This document shows positions 46,001 to 57,853 of a stretch of DNA of 64,000 nucleotides, piece by piece. Numbering within the stretch: position 1 is the stretch's first letter; each line of letters starts with the position of its first letter. The translations under genes and the position numbers were made by a program. The DNA comes from Archegozetes longisetosus (Eukaryota; Arthropoda; Arachnida; Sarcoptiformes; Trhypochthoniidae). The notes beneath the pieces were generated by a model that saw nothing but the letters and a program-made list of their open reading frames with translations, searched no databases and was not told the DNA's origin. Where the stretch lies: contig JAEMBT020000002.1 in assembly GCA_018873245.2 (NCBI GenBank), positions 8,034,001 through 8,098,000 on the forward strand. The letters run 5' to 3'.

Positions 46001-46519
46001 GCCTTGTTAATTGATAAAAAGGCTGATAAAATCAATTAACTAACACATAATAAAAGATAATGTATTTTATTATTAAAAATTATGTGTCAATCAATGATTT
46101 AGATAATAATATGCATTGAATCTGTATAATAATCTGTATATACATAACATTGATATTTGTGATAAGTTATAGGAAAATATTTAATATTCAATATGCTATA
46201 CAAGAATATGCTGTACTTCTCGAAACTGCGAGATGAGTACCAAAATAAGCTAAAATACAACACTTCCAAATGAATTGTGAATAATAATTGTGCAAAACTT
46301 TCATATCTTATACTATATGAACATCTTCTGTATTGCAATTAAATTAAAGTATATTCAACTAATTAATTATACAATTCTTTAATTAAATTTATTTCTTGAA
46401 TAAAAATCGTTGAAAAAACTTATTCATTAGACAAATAAGTGATAAAACAATCTGAAAATTGGCCCAAATGTTTTGTATGGCATTCCATTCAGTTTAACAT
46501 TTCGTTCAATTATATCGAA
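43049..46519. other. 3.5 kb intergenic region, no gene recognised
   Basis: AT-rich, with no ORF carrying a known motif (the 78-codon ORF at 44,484 is low complexity). No TIR pairs or tandem repeats stood out. It separates the TDP2 area from the knirps locus and could hold regulatory DNA for the latter. Confidence 0.4.
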
Positions 46520-46521
46520 TA

Positions 46522-46661
46522 CAGTAAAACCTCTGTAGCATGAACGAGCAGTTAAATGGTTTATGAAAACAGACAAAGTGAAGAGATGGGAAAGGGGAGG
46601 GATATACTAATTGTTTTTGAAAACCATCTAGCTACACGTTCAAGTTAGACAGGTGAAACTG
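46522..46661. mobile_element. pogo/Tigger-type MITE, copy 1
   Basis: CAGTAAAACCTCTGTAGCATG at the left and an imperfect complement ending GTGAAACTG at the right, flanked by TA on both sides. 140 bp, no coding. CAGT..ACCTC ends with TA duplication are typical of Tigger/pogo derivatives. Confidence 0.7.
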
Positions 46662-47402
46662 TAGTTTGAAATAGTTTGTCTTAATAGTTATTAATCCGTT
46701 CAATTGGGGTTAAGTTTGAATCAATACCGAATTATAAAAGGTTTAGTTATCACAATTGAAAAATCGAATGCTTGATTAATTATTTTTAGCTAATTTTCTT
46801 ATCAATCATTGAGGACTAGGAATTTCAAATAGAAATACAGAATCAATTGATATAAGTATTCTATGAAAAATTCAACTCAATTCAACAGATAAACTTATTT
46901 TGATAACAATCACTCTCATAATCATATAGCTTGAAGTTCATTTTTTTCTATTACATCTCCAACAATTTGATTGGAAATTTTGATTTCTTACTCCGACCAA
47001 AAGGAATAATCGGATAAAAAGTTTAAGATTTATAACTAAATGTTTGTGTTATTCGAAGCGATCAATTATAACAAAAAGCTACTAAAAACAATATTGATGT
47101 AGTCTTGAAGGAGAGGCTGGGACAGTATGCGATATTTGTACACTAGATTCCCCTCAGAGCAACAAAGCACAGGTTTGAAAAAAATCAAAATTCAATATTA
47201 ATCGCGAGTTCAGTGGCCTGTGTTGGCAAAAAGATGATTTACTATTCTTTGCAACAGCGATGTGATGATGATGTATAAGATTATTAATTGTGAATAATAC
47301 TGTGAATAGGTTTGCCATATACAAGATTATCATAGGTTGGACAGACTGTGAAACAGGGTCTGAATTGATAAAATAGTTGTATATGGGGTTCTGTTGTATT
47401 AC

Positions 47403-47408
47403 TTTATT
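47403..47408 (-). terminator. Likely polyadenylation signal of the knirps-like gene
   Basis: AATAAA on the minus strand, about 214 bases past the stop codon. The position fits a short 3' UTR; other signals further away cannot be excluded. Confidence 0.45.
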
Positions 47409-47621
47409 TCCAACAGGTTTGAAAAATTAATATACAAAAAGAGGCACACTTTAAAATCACAGTGAAGTCGCGTTAGCAGAAGGCATCGCCACATGGATTG
47501 ATCTGATTCAAACATTAGATAACTTAGCGTAAGATTGTTATGTAATAACTAATTCGACTTATGTAGTGGTAATTGCAACGCATGATTACTTTGCTGATTG
47601 CAAGGCAGGGGAGCTTTTTTG

Positions 47622-50600
47622 TCATTTATTATCACTCGATTGCAATTGTGAGTCTTGTTCGTCTTCTGAACTATCTGAAGGTTCTTGATTTTCTTCACCG
47701 ATCGGTGGGTCAGGCGTGCGCTTAGAAGTTAGATCTAGCGGTGAAGCGTTATTATTTTCTTCATTACTGCTCGGAGAGAATCCCGAATCATGGTCTCCAA
47801 GTGAGTGTTTAGAAGACTTGGAATGTGTAGAGAGAGTGGCCTTACTCAGTGCATTGGCTCTTTTGAAGGAGAGATCAATTGGTCGGTCTTGTTCGGGCAG
47901 ATCGGCCAAACACTCCCCCAAGTTTTGGCTTATGTCAGTCTCTTTATTAGTTGATTTGAGCACCGGGTTTAAGGCATGAATTGGAAGGAAACGTGATTGA
48001 TATGCAGCATAGTTTAGGTCTCCATTGTATAGCTTATGCATGCCATGCATCCCATTGACTCCTTTGCCAAACAGCGAACTCGCACTTGAGTTGTGAAAGA
48101 AGAATCTGCTGGCGGCTGCGTTCAGAGGCGATAAAGGAGACACTGGAGATAGTGGCAGACCTGATGGATGGAATCCAAAATGATTGTTGCTTTCCTTACG
48201 GGAATCTGCATATGAGGGACTCGTCGAGCCGTAACGCGTTGTGAATCCATTGCCTTTCGTCGTGTCAAATAGAGATGAATACGGGGATGATAGCGTTCCA
48301 CCAACTGATCCATCACTAGAATTCGGTGATGCACCTCTTGGTGATACGTGATGTGCTGATGAGGCACTACTTGTTTCCCTGAATGATTCTGATTGCTTGT
48401 ACTGCGATAAGAGATCTTTATTTTCGTTGAATGCGTGGCTTAACTGTCCATTATTTGCGAGCACTCCTTGTTCTGCTAATCTGCTATTCATTTCTTGTTG
48501 ATCTTGTATGAGACAATGTATTTTGAACCAATTTGATCGTCGCCCATAACGAGACCCTATAACGATTATTTTCGAATTTTATTAGTTCTGATTAGTTATG
48601 ATTAGTTGCGATTAGTTCTGATTAGTTACGATTAACTACGATTAGCCACGATTAGTTGCTATTAAACATTAAAAAGATCAATTATTTGACTTAAGCGGAA
48701 CCACAATAATTAAAAGTCAAATCTAACAAAAAGTGCTAATCAGATCAAGTGAAGAGGCGGACACATGGATTTGTTGTATGAAAATTGAATAGTTTGTTCT
48801 CTTGTATATACATTGCTTCAATTTATATTAAATATAGTTTCAAATAAGCTGATGTTCGGTCAATTAACCTTTGACTTGATCGGCGTGACTAACAAGATGT
48901 ACTCCAACTAAATTGCTTTTATAAGTTGGTCTAGAGTTTGATCTTAAGAGAAACCATTATTGTTAAAAGTCGATGAACTCCGGTTAGAACTCGCAACTGA
49001 GAACTCAATACTAAAGTGTTAATACGTTTCTACAGTTTTGATCGAATGGAAGAAGCCGTGCGGTTGTATCTTATCCTAAAATAACTTTTTCGCAGCCTTA
49101 AAATCTTATCCTTTAGTTCGGAATAGCCTTAATATATTGAACTAGATTGTGATTTTGATTATGCTTTTTAATAGATTGTTCCTAATCGTTACGATTCTTG
49201 TCCGCAAAAATGGCACTTCTTTTACTTTTCTAAATGATTCGCTTCAATAAACACAAATGACTTTATAAACGCGGCACCGTTTGGATGGTCTCTTTCTTTT
49301 ATATTATCTTATTCTCAATACTAAGAGAGGAGTGAAGACTAGCAGAAGAGTGAAGACTGGCATACGTACCACTTTTTGACATTCCAACCATAAGGCATTT
49401 CTTAAGTCGACAACTCTTGCAAGATGTTCTATTCTTTTTATTGATAACGCACTGTCCATTATTCTTGCACTCTCCAAGTGCCGCTAAATTGTTATAAGTT
49501 CTTCCAAAAAATGACTGAAAAAAATACAAAAACAAATTTAATCTTAAGTAAATAATAACATACAGTAAAGCCTCTGTCACTTGAAGGTGCAGTAAAGTGT
49601 TTGTTAAAAATGGACCAATTTCTAGATAAGTCCACAGAAATTGAAGGCTTTTAAAAAGCATTTATGAAGTTTGTGAAGTTAGAGGTTTAACTGTAACAAA
49701 ATAGTTAACTCGAAAGTAAATCGAGTAGAGGTATGTAACGAAAAGAATATTCAAATTAAAAGTAACAGGTTTTGAATTTAGTTCAGGTACAATTGAATTA
49801 TTGAAGATGACATCATTAGTATAAGATGTAAAGAGAAAATATGTTTTGCAAAGTCAGACTACATGAGTGACACGCACGACATGAAAATTAACACAAATCG
49901 GAATAATACTTCAGGTATATAAGCATTTAAAGAAGAATTAACTTATTAAATTCAGTTATTAACAAAAGAAATGCGCAATAGAGTAATTTATATTTGTTTC
50001 GCTATCACTATTCATTCCCAACCATTAATGCCTCAGATCTAAACAACTAATGCCTCAGATCTAAACAATTAATGCTTAAGATGAAAACAATCTTAAAAAC
50101 GTATTTAATTGAGAAATGTAGTAATGGCTTTTATAAACATAATCTTAGAAAATTGAGCCAATGTGAAATGAGATTAAACGAATATTAGGGTTTGAAGAGA
50201 ATAAAAAACATTTGACAAATAAGGTTGAACTTTATTATTTTATAATGGATAATGCTTTATGGTTTTCCATTTTATTCAAATCAACTTGTTTCAGTGTTAC
50301 ACCTATTAGTTATTATCACTTTATTCTAACTCATTATATCATTAAGTGTTTGAATAAATCAATTTCTATCTTACTCAACAACTTGTCTCTATTATAGTCA
50401 AAATAAAATAAACATTTTTTGAATTTGTGTTAAGACTATTTATTTTTAGAAACATCCATAACATAACGTTTATAAGTTTATTTCAAATATAACCTCAGTT
50501 ATCTATTATCAATTAATCTTTTTAACAAATAATAATGTCACTCATTTTAATTCAATTCCATGTTTTGATTTTTAATTAAATCCAATATAAACAAGTATGA

Positions 50601-53600
50601 AATGTAAATCAGTTTGAAAGTAATAATTTGTAATGAGAAGTTTTAAGTGGCAGGCATTTAGAGGCATATCAGAAGTATGCGGCTCTCTCTCTCTCTCAAT
50701 ATCTCAGTATCAATCTCTCTATCTATCATCAATTTAGTTTCAAACCGTACACTATTAACGACCTTCCGTTATTATGGCCCAGTTTTTCCTTCTGCTGTTC
50801 ATATTTATAGCCCTCAGGGTTAAGATAGTCATGATAATTTGCTGTTGCAACTTGAAAAACTGCAATGCTACAGAATGGGTGTTTTAATGACAATGAAACA
50901 GAAGAAGACAGTCTCGATGCATCCAAGCATAAATGAATTGAAATTACTTCATAGTGTATATGTATAAATGCCTTTAGTATTTAACTTGCGTAGTCTCTTT
51001 TGAAGGCAATTCTAGTTCTACAATAGAACTGCTTTCAAAAAATTACTTAATCTAACTGAAGGAATAGAGCATAAAATATGCCTCCCTTTCACTTTTCCTA
51101 TGAATTAATGAGGAATAAACGCTAATTAGAGAAAGAACTGCTTTCATGTACTTGCATTATACCTAGGTTGTGTAGAGGTATAGAAAGCTCTTACTTCATG
51201 AGACTGCTATGAGACCGCAAGAACAGTGACAAAATAGTTCGCTTTGGCTAATAAGTAAAAAATAGTCGAAAATTTGAAACGTTAGACTGTTTACGGAAGC
51301 ATGAAGTGAGAAACGTGATCAATAATACGACAAACTGTTAAGAAATGATTGACTTCCGTTTTTATATCGAAATGCAGAACAGTAGAGACAGAGAGATATA
51401 GAAACAGCAGAAAAAGACATAGGTAGGTATAGTGGAGAAATAGAGACACAGGAACTTTGCTTTTATAAGCATGCATTGTTCAATTAGATATTCGTTATAT
51501 GTGTGATATGCATTTCGCAATTGAAGGCTCTTTTGTAACAGAAAACTATCTCATATACTATGGAAGCTTAGAAATAGGTTTCTATTGCAGAGGAGACTTA
51601 CAAATAGTTTTCCATTGCAGAGCAGCCTTAGAAATAATTTCCTATTGCAGAAGAGCCTTCAATTACTTTAAAGATTGACAAACACGAACAAAGAGGTTAC
51701 TATTTAAACAAATAAATCTATGCTCTCTTTGAAGCCTTGTTTTGATAAACCTGACCCAAGTAATGAAGAACTCATAATTTGTAAAATCACGCATTTTACC
51801 CGAAACAATATTAAAAATTGTTGTTCATATGAGCCCAACATTCATAAAGACCTGTTTCTTTTATGCGCTGCCTTGTTGTCTATGGTTTTATTCATACAAA
51901 ACATATTTATTCACTCACTTTGTTAGACTCGATCTACTTTTTCTCTCATATATTTGCGATTCTCTATTAAAAAATGGGGCAACAATAGGGTTGATGAGAT
52001 GCCAGCAAATTATTGCTAAATAGCAAACTGCTGGAACAACTTTGCGCATTTTCTTATTTCTTTCAAGTCTTATTTGACAATTTAGTTAAAATCAAAAGTA
52101 ATGTTCGCATCTTTTCTCCTTTGATAGTTGCCCCTATCATCAAATTACTGCTTTACGGAAACTTAAACAAACTATTAATTCAATTGTCTGCAATAATCTC
52201 TTTTTTCTTTTCTTTCAAAGCTCCAAATAAGTTAACGTAAAATGAGAAAGTGTTACGAAACAATCTATAATGTTATGCATAAAAATTGGTTAATTTAAAT
52301 ACATTAAATGCATGAATCATAAGATTACTCTGGTTTTGAAAATTAATTCACTTTTATCGAGTGAGAAGTTTCTCTCTTACATATATAGAACTTAACGATT
52401 AGATTGAATAGCAGCTAAATAAATTAGAAGTTTTCATTTTTGCTATTAGTTTTTCAGGTTTACTCCATAAAACAGATCATAAGTTTTTCCGTTTTATCTC
52501 AGTGTTCTTAATATTTTTTTATGATTATTGTTGTTGTTCATTTTCATATTGCAATACTTAGTGGAATCATATAAATGCATTAGATTTTTAAGCAAATAGA
52601 CCCAACTTAGCAATCAGTTGATTAGCATGAGTGAAGAGTAGGAGTTTTCAATTAACTTAAGTTCCAGATTGAGAAATGTGTGAATAATCCGAATGACCTA
52701 ATCCGCGAATTAAGGAACAATTATGTTTGGTTCGAATCGTGCCAGAACTGAAAATTATGATATCATTGGGTGAATATTGTAAAGACCTATCTCCAATTCG
52801 AATAGCATTATAGATAGCGCTTTATAGCTTTCTAAACAAGATATTATTATTACAATTGAGCGTTAATTTCCTAATATAATGAAATGCAATTACATAATTC
52901 GCTTACACCGTCCCATATATTGTGAAACCCTTACAATTGAAATTATCTCTCAAATTAAAAATCATATAATCTTCCTCACAGATAGAGAAAACAGAAAGAA
53001 TAAAATTGGTTTGAGGACAGTTTATAACTTATTGTTGTGTCAACTCAGATATCGAGTTTGGCTCTTATCTACAAATAAATTTTGATGAAAAGTTCCCAAC
53101 GAATTGGTTTAATATAAAAGGAGAGATGAGATAATCAGAAATAGTTGAGGGAAAGCGGTTGTTTAACCTGCGACTAGATTTCGCATAAGGTATACAGTAA
53201 TACCTCTATATAGCAAATCTCCGAGATCGACAATTCACATTCACTGTAGTGAAGTTTCACTATAAAGTGGTAATCATTAGTTCAATAGTATATGTTGGGG
53301 CAGGACTAATATGTTCGCTATATCGAGCATTTACTATAGAAAAGTTAACTATATCGAGGTGTTACTGTATATCGCTTATTGAGCTCACACGAAGAATGAG
53401 AACATAATTTCATAACTTTCATTATGTGGAGCCAAAAACTGATGTTATTTGGACGTAAGAGTTGCAGCCAATTAGAAGTTATAAAGATAGCTGATTCGAT
53501 GGCACGGAAATCCAATTTATCATCTTGAACAGTGTCAACTAGAGATATAGACGGTGGGACTAAGCCTAATCAAGTTGCTTTTTTTATTAAGATATTAAGG

Positions 53601-56600
53601 AGGTGTACTTGAAGAGTTAGAATGTTAATTTTAACAGGAGGTCAGCGTTGAAATACCTTATAGTTTAAAATTAATATTTATTATCTCTCTCTGCAATCAT
53701 AGATATTACTTGAAGTACAATCGCTTTTCTAGAATTAATTCGTGACAAAATAAATTGAATTTATAATTGCGAGCATTTCTGCCAAACAAGAATAAAGCTT
53801 TATGTTTATCGGTACTCTAAGACTCTATCACATTCTGTAAACTTGACATTCTTGCGGCAACAATTAAAGCCAGTGATAACCTGGAAAACGCATCCTTCGC
53901 TCGACGAGTGAGTTACGCAAAAATGCCAATTTCTATGTCAATTGCAATAATTAAACTGAATGTGTTAAGGCAACGATGCTATAAAGCGCTATCTTTAATG
54001 CTATTGCAGCTAGAGATAGGGCTTTGTAGCGTTGGTTCACTAGTAGGTTAAACGAAGAAAGTGAGTAACCATAAAGCAAAGCTGAATTACTTGTCATCAA
54101 AGTGACGGCAGATTGAATATTCAGACAGCATTCGATGCATATATAAGCGCTATTTGTTGTTCATTGTTTTGCTCCTACATCAGACACATAATGCTGTTAA
54201 TGCCTCACATAATAAGTGGGAAACCGCTTTCGCTATTTAAGAAAATTGTTAGTATTATTCTACCATTAATCGAGCGCGTGGGTGCTTTTCGAGGACACTT
54301 TTTCACAATTAGGTCACAACAATAACAGCAATATTAGATCTCTGGCAACATATTGTAGTTGAGGAGTTGATTAATAGGAAAGTTATAGTCATAAGGAGAA
54401 ACTTGTGGTTTGAGTGCGGAGTTATTCAAATTTAAGTTGGACTAAGGTGGTTAGTTAAGCTAGTTGGTTAGGTTGGTTGTTTAAGTTGGTTGCATAAGTT
54501 GATTATTCAAGTTAGTTACTTAGGTTGCTTATTTGCAAGTCCCAAAAAATCCCACCTCCCGCTTCATTCATTACAAGCACTGAGGAGTAGAACTTCATAA
54601 TCTGATCTTGAATTCAATCGCATCTTTACCATAGCTCAACCTTGGCTTTTGTTAGTATCGCTATTGCTTTCGCTTGAAAAAGAATTTTTCTTTTCTAGTT
54701 TATGCATTCTATATGCATTACATTGATTTAGATTCATAAAAGTTAAGGTAAAAAACATCATATGATTGAGTTGCAGATTATAGTAAAAGGAAAGCAGAAC
54801 AGTGTTCCACATTTCTCAGATGATGCTTTAGTGCGATATTAAGCAATCGATCAAAGTTACCATCAATTGACAGCTATATTTAATTGAATTTAATCAACAT
54901 TATTTACATATTTCATAGTAAACCATTCAACAAATAAAGAGTTAGTTCAGTTCTTTAATTACGATTAGATAGAAATTAACCACAAAACTATTGAATAGTT
55001 CTGATCATCCTGAAAATTTCATTCCAACAACTATCGCTTAAAAAATAATTAAATTACAATTTCTTTGTTGCACAAGTAGGTTTACGTCATTTAAGGCGAA
55101 TTCAGTATAAATAGCCATCAATTGATAATGACTTAGCTAATGATGATTTCTTACGAATTGCTTATGCTATGTCTCGCTTAGCGCTTAGCGTTTTCGGTCA
55201 ATTCTATTTAAACTGGAGCTTCAATTTTTATTAGCAAAGATTGAGTAAAAGTCAGCGCTAATTAAGTGTAAACAAGATTTTTTGGTAATCTTCCAAAACT
55301 ATCAGTTATTTATCCATTTGAGAGTAATGTTATTTTTGAATTTTTTGAGCAAATTGAGGAAAGTCCGAAAATGTTTAACACTATTCGGATTATATTTGAG
55401 GCAGAATGCTTAAAGAAAGATTTAGGTTTTAATAGTTTAATATTTTAATAGTCATGGTATGAATGCATTCACAAAACTATTGCGAACATTTCACTGCTCA
55501 AAATAGTATGCTTTATGCTTCTTTTATATTTATTCAACAATCATTTTTGTGTAATTATTAGATTATGTCAATACTAAGTAGTGAATACAAGTTTGAAAAA
55601 TACGTATAAAGAGTTCACATATATTTATAAAAAGAGATGAATTAATCATAAAATGTCCTAATATGCAAACTTAGACGAGACCCCATTCCGAGCTGAATTA
55701 TTATGATTAAAAGCTAATTAATAAAGAAAAATCAATAATGCACTGAATCTAATTGGAGGTAGAAAATAAATAATTAAAAAGAGCAGCAGTTTTTCATTAA
55801 CTATTTCATTGAGATAAGGGAACGATTAGATACGAATTGGAGGAATGATTGCCTAATACGCGTTGGCGAAAGTTAGAACTGTAAAAAGTTAGAACTGTGA
55901 AAAGATAGAACTGTAAAAGGTAGAACTGTAAAAGGTAGAACTATAAAAAATTAGAATTTTAATGAAAATTATTGATGTGATCTATGATCTTTTTGTACCA
56001 TAAGAAATATCAGATTTGCCTAAGAGCGCAATAGTAACCTAGTTCCAGTTACGTAAAAATGAAACCGTGTAAACTTCTTCCCCCAAAAGAAGATACAACC
56101 AAATCTTGCAAAACATAAAACAACTTTTCTTATAATACGGTCAACTCACTGCTATAAAGTCCTATCTCCTACTCAAATAAGATTAGAGGTATGACTTTAT
56201 AGCGCTGACCCAACCTTATGCAAAATGAAGTGTTCGTACCGCCAAATTGACTCTCATTAATCTAATTCATCTTTGAATAGTAAAACACATTTTCGGAGTG
56301 TTATAATTGCGCAAGGTTTAATGTTTGAGAAAATAAAATGGAAAGTGATATGAAAAGTAAGATTTTATCCTTGAGTGCTTTTTATAATTTAAGAGATAGC
56401 TAACAATTTCCTTCTAGCCTTTGACTTTGATTATAGTTTTTCTCAAAATAAGCTGGCTCAAAATAATCTGACTCATAAATTACATGAAAGGTTTGTCCGA
56501 TGGGGTTCGTGACAAATAACTGTTGAAAATTAGACATTAGAATTCGGACTCTAAAATGAGAGTGCCTATATTTGAGGCAAACTATTCGTTGAGTCTAAAA

Positions 56601-57853
56601 CAGAGATAATATGTTAGTTAAGATTCCATTTTGCGCCTATGTTTAAAACATGACTGAATGAGTTATATTTTGTTTCATAAAGAAAATATGTGAAATTGAA
56701 ATTTTTTCATACAGTTCTTCAGCTTAACTGACATTTATATTTCAAGTATTTCATGTTAAGTAAACGCTATAACAGTGAAAAATGCGTTATTTTCCCCGTT
56801 CGGAGTCTTAAAAGGGCGTATAATAATACTGCAAATCGCTTTGCTTTTTCATAATAATGTTATGCGCATTAATACTTGGTATATGACTGCAATATGAATG
56901 GTATGTCACTTTCATCTATGAGCGCATCATCAATATGCCAATTGGGTTATTAAAATTCAAATCTCAATTCCGGATCTCTCTCCCGCTCTTTACTTTTTCT
57001 TTACTCGACATGAGCTCATTCTCTTTCAGTTACTCTGAAATACTCATACTTTCTCATACTCTCAGATACCCTCTTAGACACTCTCTGATGCTCTTTCATA
57101 CTCTTTGATTCCCTCTCATACTCTCTGATAATCTCATAAAGATGTGAATTTTCCCCTGTTGTTTCCTAAGAGGAAAATTATGCTATATAAATGTGACAAT
57201 ATCTTTTATTTGTTGGATGCAATTAACTTTTTCTTTTCTATACTGTTATGACTGTTTAAATAGTTAAACACATTTATATTGCACACATTCAGATGAAGAA
57301 TAGGATTCAGGGTCAAATGCAAAAAAGATGACCTCCTTTTCACCAAACACTCAAACTGAAAGAGCGCTCTTTTTCACTCTAAAGGAAGATGCGTCGCACT
57401 CAGCGCTCCCTAAATATTTTCTATAGCCTCAGGCTATACGTAATTTCGTTTTAAAAAAATATGAGCGAATCGTAGCTTTTTCATCATAATTTCGCTAAAG
57501 ACTTATTTTTCAGAGAAAAGATGAAAATTAGAAAATAAGTCGCTCTAATTTATGAAAGGCATTCAAAATAGGACTTGTGTAACACACTTCTCGTTAGTCT
57601 GTAGTCTGTTGAAAATGTTGTAAATCATATAGAAGTTAGTGCTAGTGGTAATTCTAGTGTTAGAGCTAGTGGTGGCGGTCTTAGTGCTGGTGGTAGTTGT
57701 CTTAGAGCTAGTAGTGTTTGTATTGAAGCTAGTAATATTGATGCAAAACTGGTAAGTAATCAAATGATAGCATACCTTACATCCTTCACAAGTGAAAGCG
57801 CCAAAATGATATCCTGCTGCAGGTTCGCCGCACACTTTGCATAGTTGATTCAT
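47622..57853 (-). CDS. kni: Knirps-family orphan nuclear receptor
   Basis: Three coding exons, 57853-57776, 49514-49370 and 48556-47622, encode 385 aa. Exon 1 is [20 protein letters not shown] followed by TCEGCK, the first zinc finger with its P box; exon 2 is the second finger (SFFGRTYNN to VGMSKSG). The intron between the fingers is at the usual place in arthropod receptors. Exon 3 starts with the knirps box ([15 protein letters not shown], about residues 76-90) and has no ligand-binding domain, as in knirps, knirps-like and eagle. It carries two CtBP-type repression motifs, PIDLS (300-304) and PLDLT (347-351), and an acidic Ser-rich tail. The protein is a DNA-binding repressor of developmental genes. 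An acceptor (TTTTTACAG) directly before the ATG suggests a 5' UTR exon further upstream. Which family member this is cannot be settled here. Confidence 0.95.
48585..48665. repeat. 10-bp minisatellite in knirps intron 2
   Basis: About seven copies of a GATTAGTT(G/A)C-type unit (GATTAGTTATGATTAGTTGC and variants). It lies 30 bases upstream of the exon 3 acceptor on the gene's strand, where the branch point and pyrimidine tract should be. Confidence 0.8.
49563..49693. mobile_element. pogo/Tigger-type MITE, copy 2
   Basis: CAGTAAAGCCTCTGTCACTT at the left, and AAGTTAGAGGTTTAACTG at the right, flanked by TA. It sits in knirps intron 1, only about 50 bases from the exon 2 acceptor. Confidence 0.75.
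51560..51662. repeat. Three ~36-bp tandem units
   Basis: Each unit has CTTA(G/C)AAATA followed by CTATTGCAGA(G/A)(G/C)AG (with CCATTGCAG in the middle one). It lies in knirps intron 1. The TTGCAG words resemble splice acceptors but no exon follows. Confidence 0.65.
53195..53367. mobile_element. pogo/Tigger-type MITE, copy 3
   Basis: CAGTAATACCTCTATATAGC at the left, and inverted CAGTAACACCTCGATATAG at the right, flanked by TA. 173 bp and the best preserved of the four. Inner sequence ATCGACAATTCACATTCACT is shared in style with the copy at the end of the window. Confidence 0.85.
55873..55957. repeat. ~16-bp minisatellite in knirps intron 1
   Basis: About five copies of (G)TTAGAACTGTAAAA with small changes (GATAGAACTGTAAAAG, GGTAGAACTATAAAA). 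Confidence 0.75.
57000..57140. repeat. Pyrimidine-rich repeat, CTCATACTCTCTGATA type
   Basis: Irregular repeats of ACTCTCTGATA and CTCATACTCT, about 9 units. It could bind GAGA-type factors on the minus strand (reads GAGAG/TATCAGAGAG), which is speculative. It is 0.7 kb downstream of knirps exon 1. Confidence 0.6.
57635..57745. repeat. GCTAGTGGT-type minisatellite next to exon 1 donor
   Basis: Irregular units of GTTAGTGCTAGTGGT and GTCTTAGAGCTAGTG. On the gene strand it would read as Thr/Ser-rich repeats in frame after the donor, but the strong GT donor precedes it, so it is intronic. Confidence 0.65.

Larger units (their letters stand above)
49515..57775 (-). other. Knirps-like intron 1 (8.3 kb)
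   Basis: Donor GTATGC after the first zinc finger; acceptor TTTTTTTCAG. The intron holds two Tigger MITEs (49,563-49,693 and 53,195-53,367), several short tandem repeats, and a run of TTGGTTAGGTTGG-like words at 54,450-54,535. No other coding exon is recognised. Its length fits the large regulatory introns common in this gene family, but individual enhancers cannot be picked out by eye. Confidence 0.7.

Noticed and set aside
47716..48367. ORFs overlapping knirps exon 3 in other frames
   Set aside because: They are shadows of the real coding frame, with no recognised domain.
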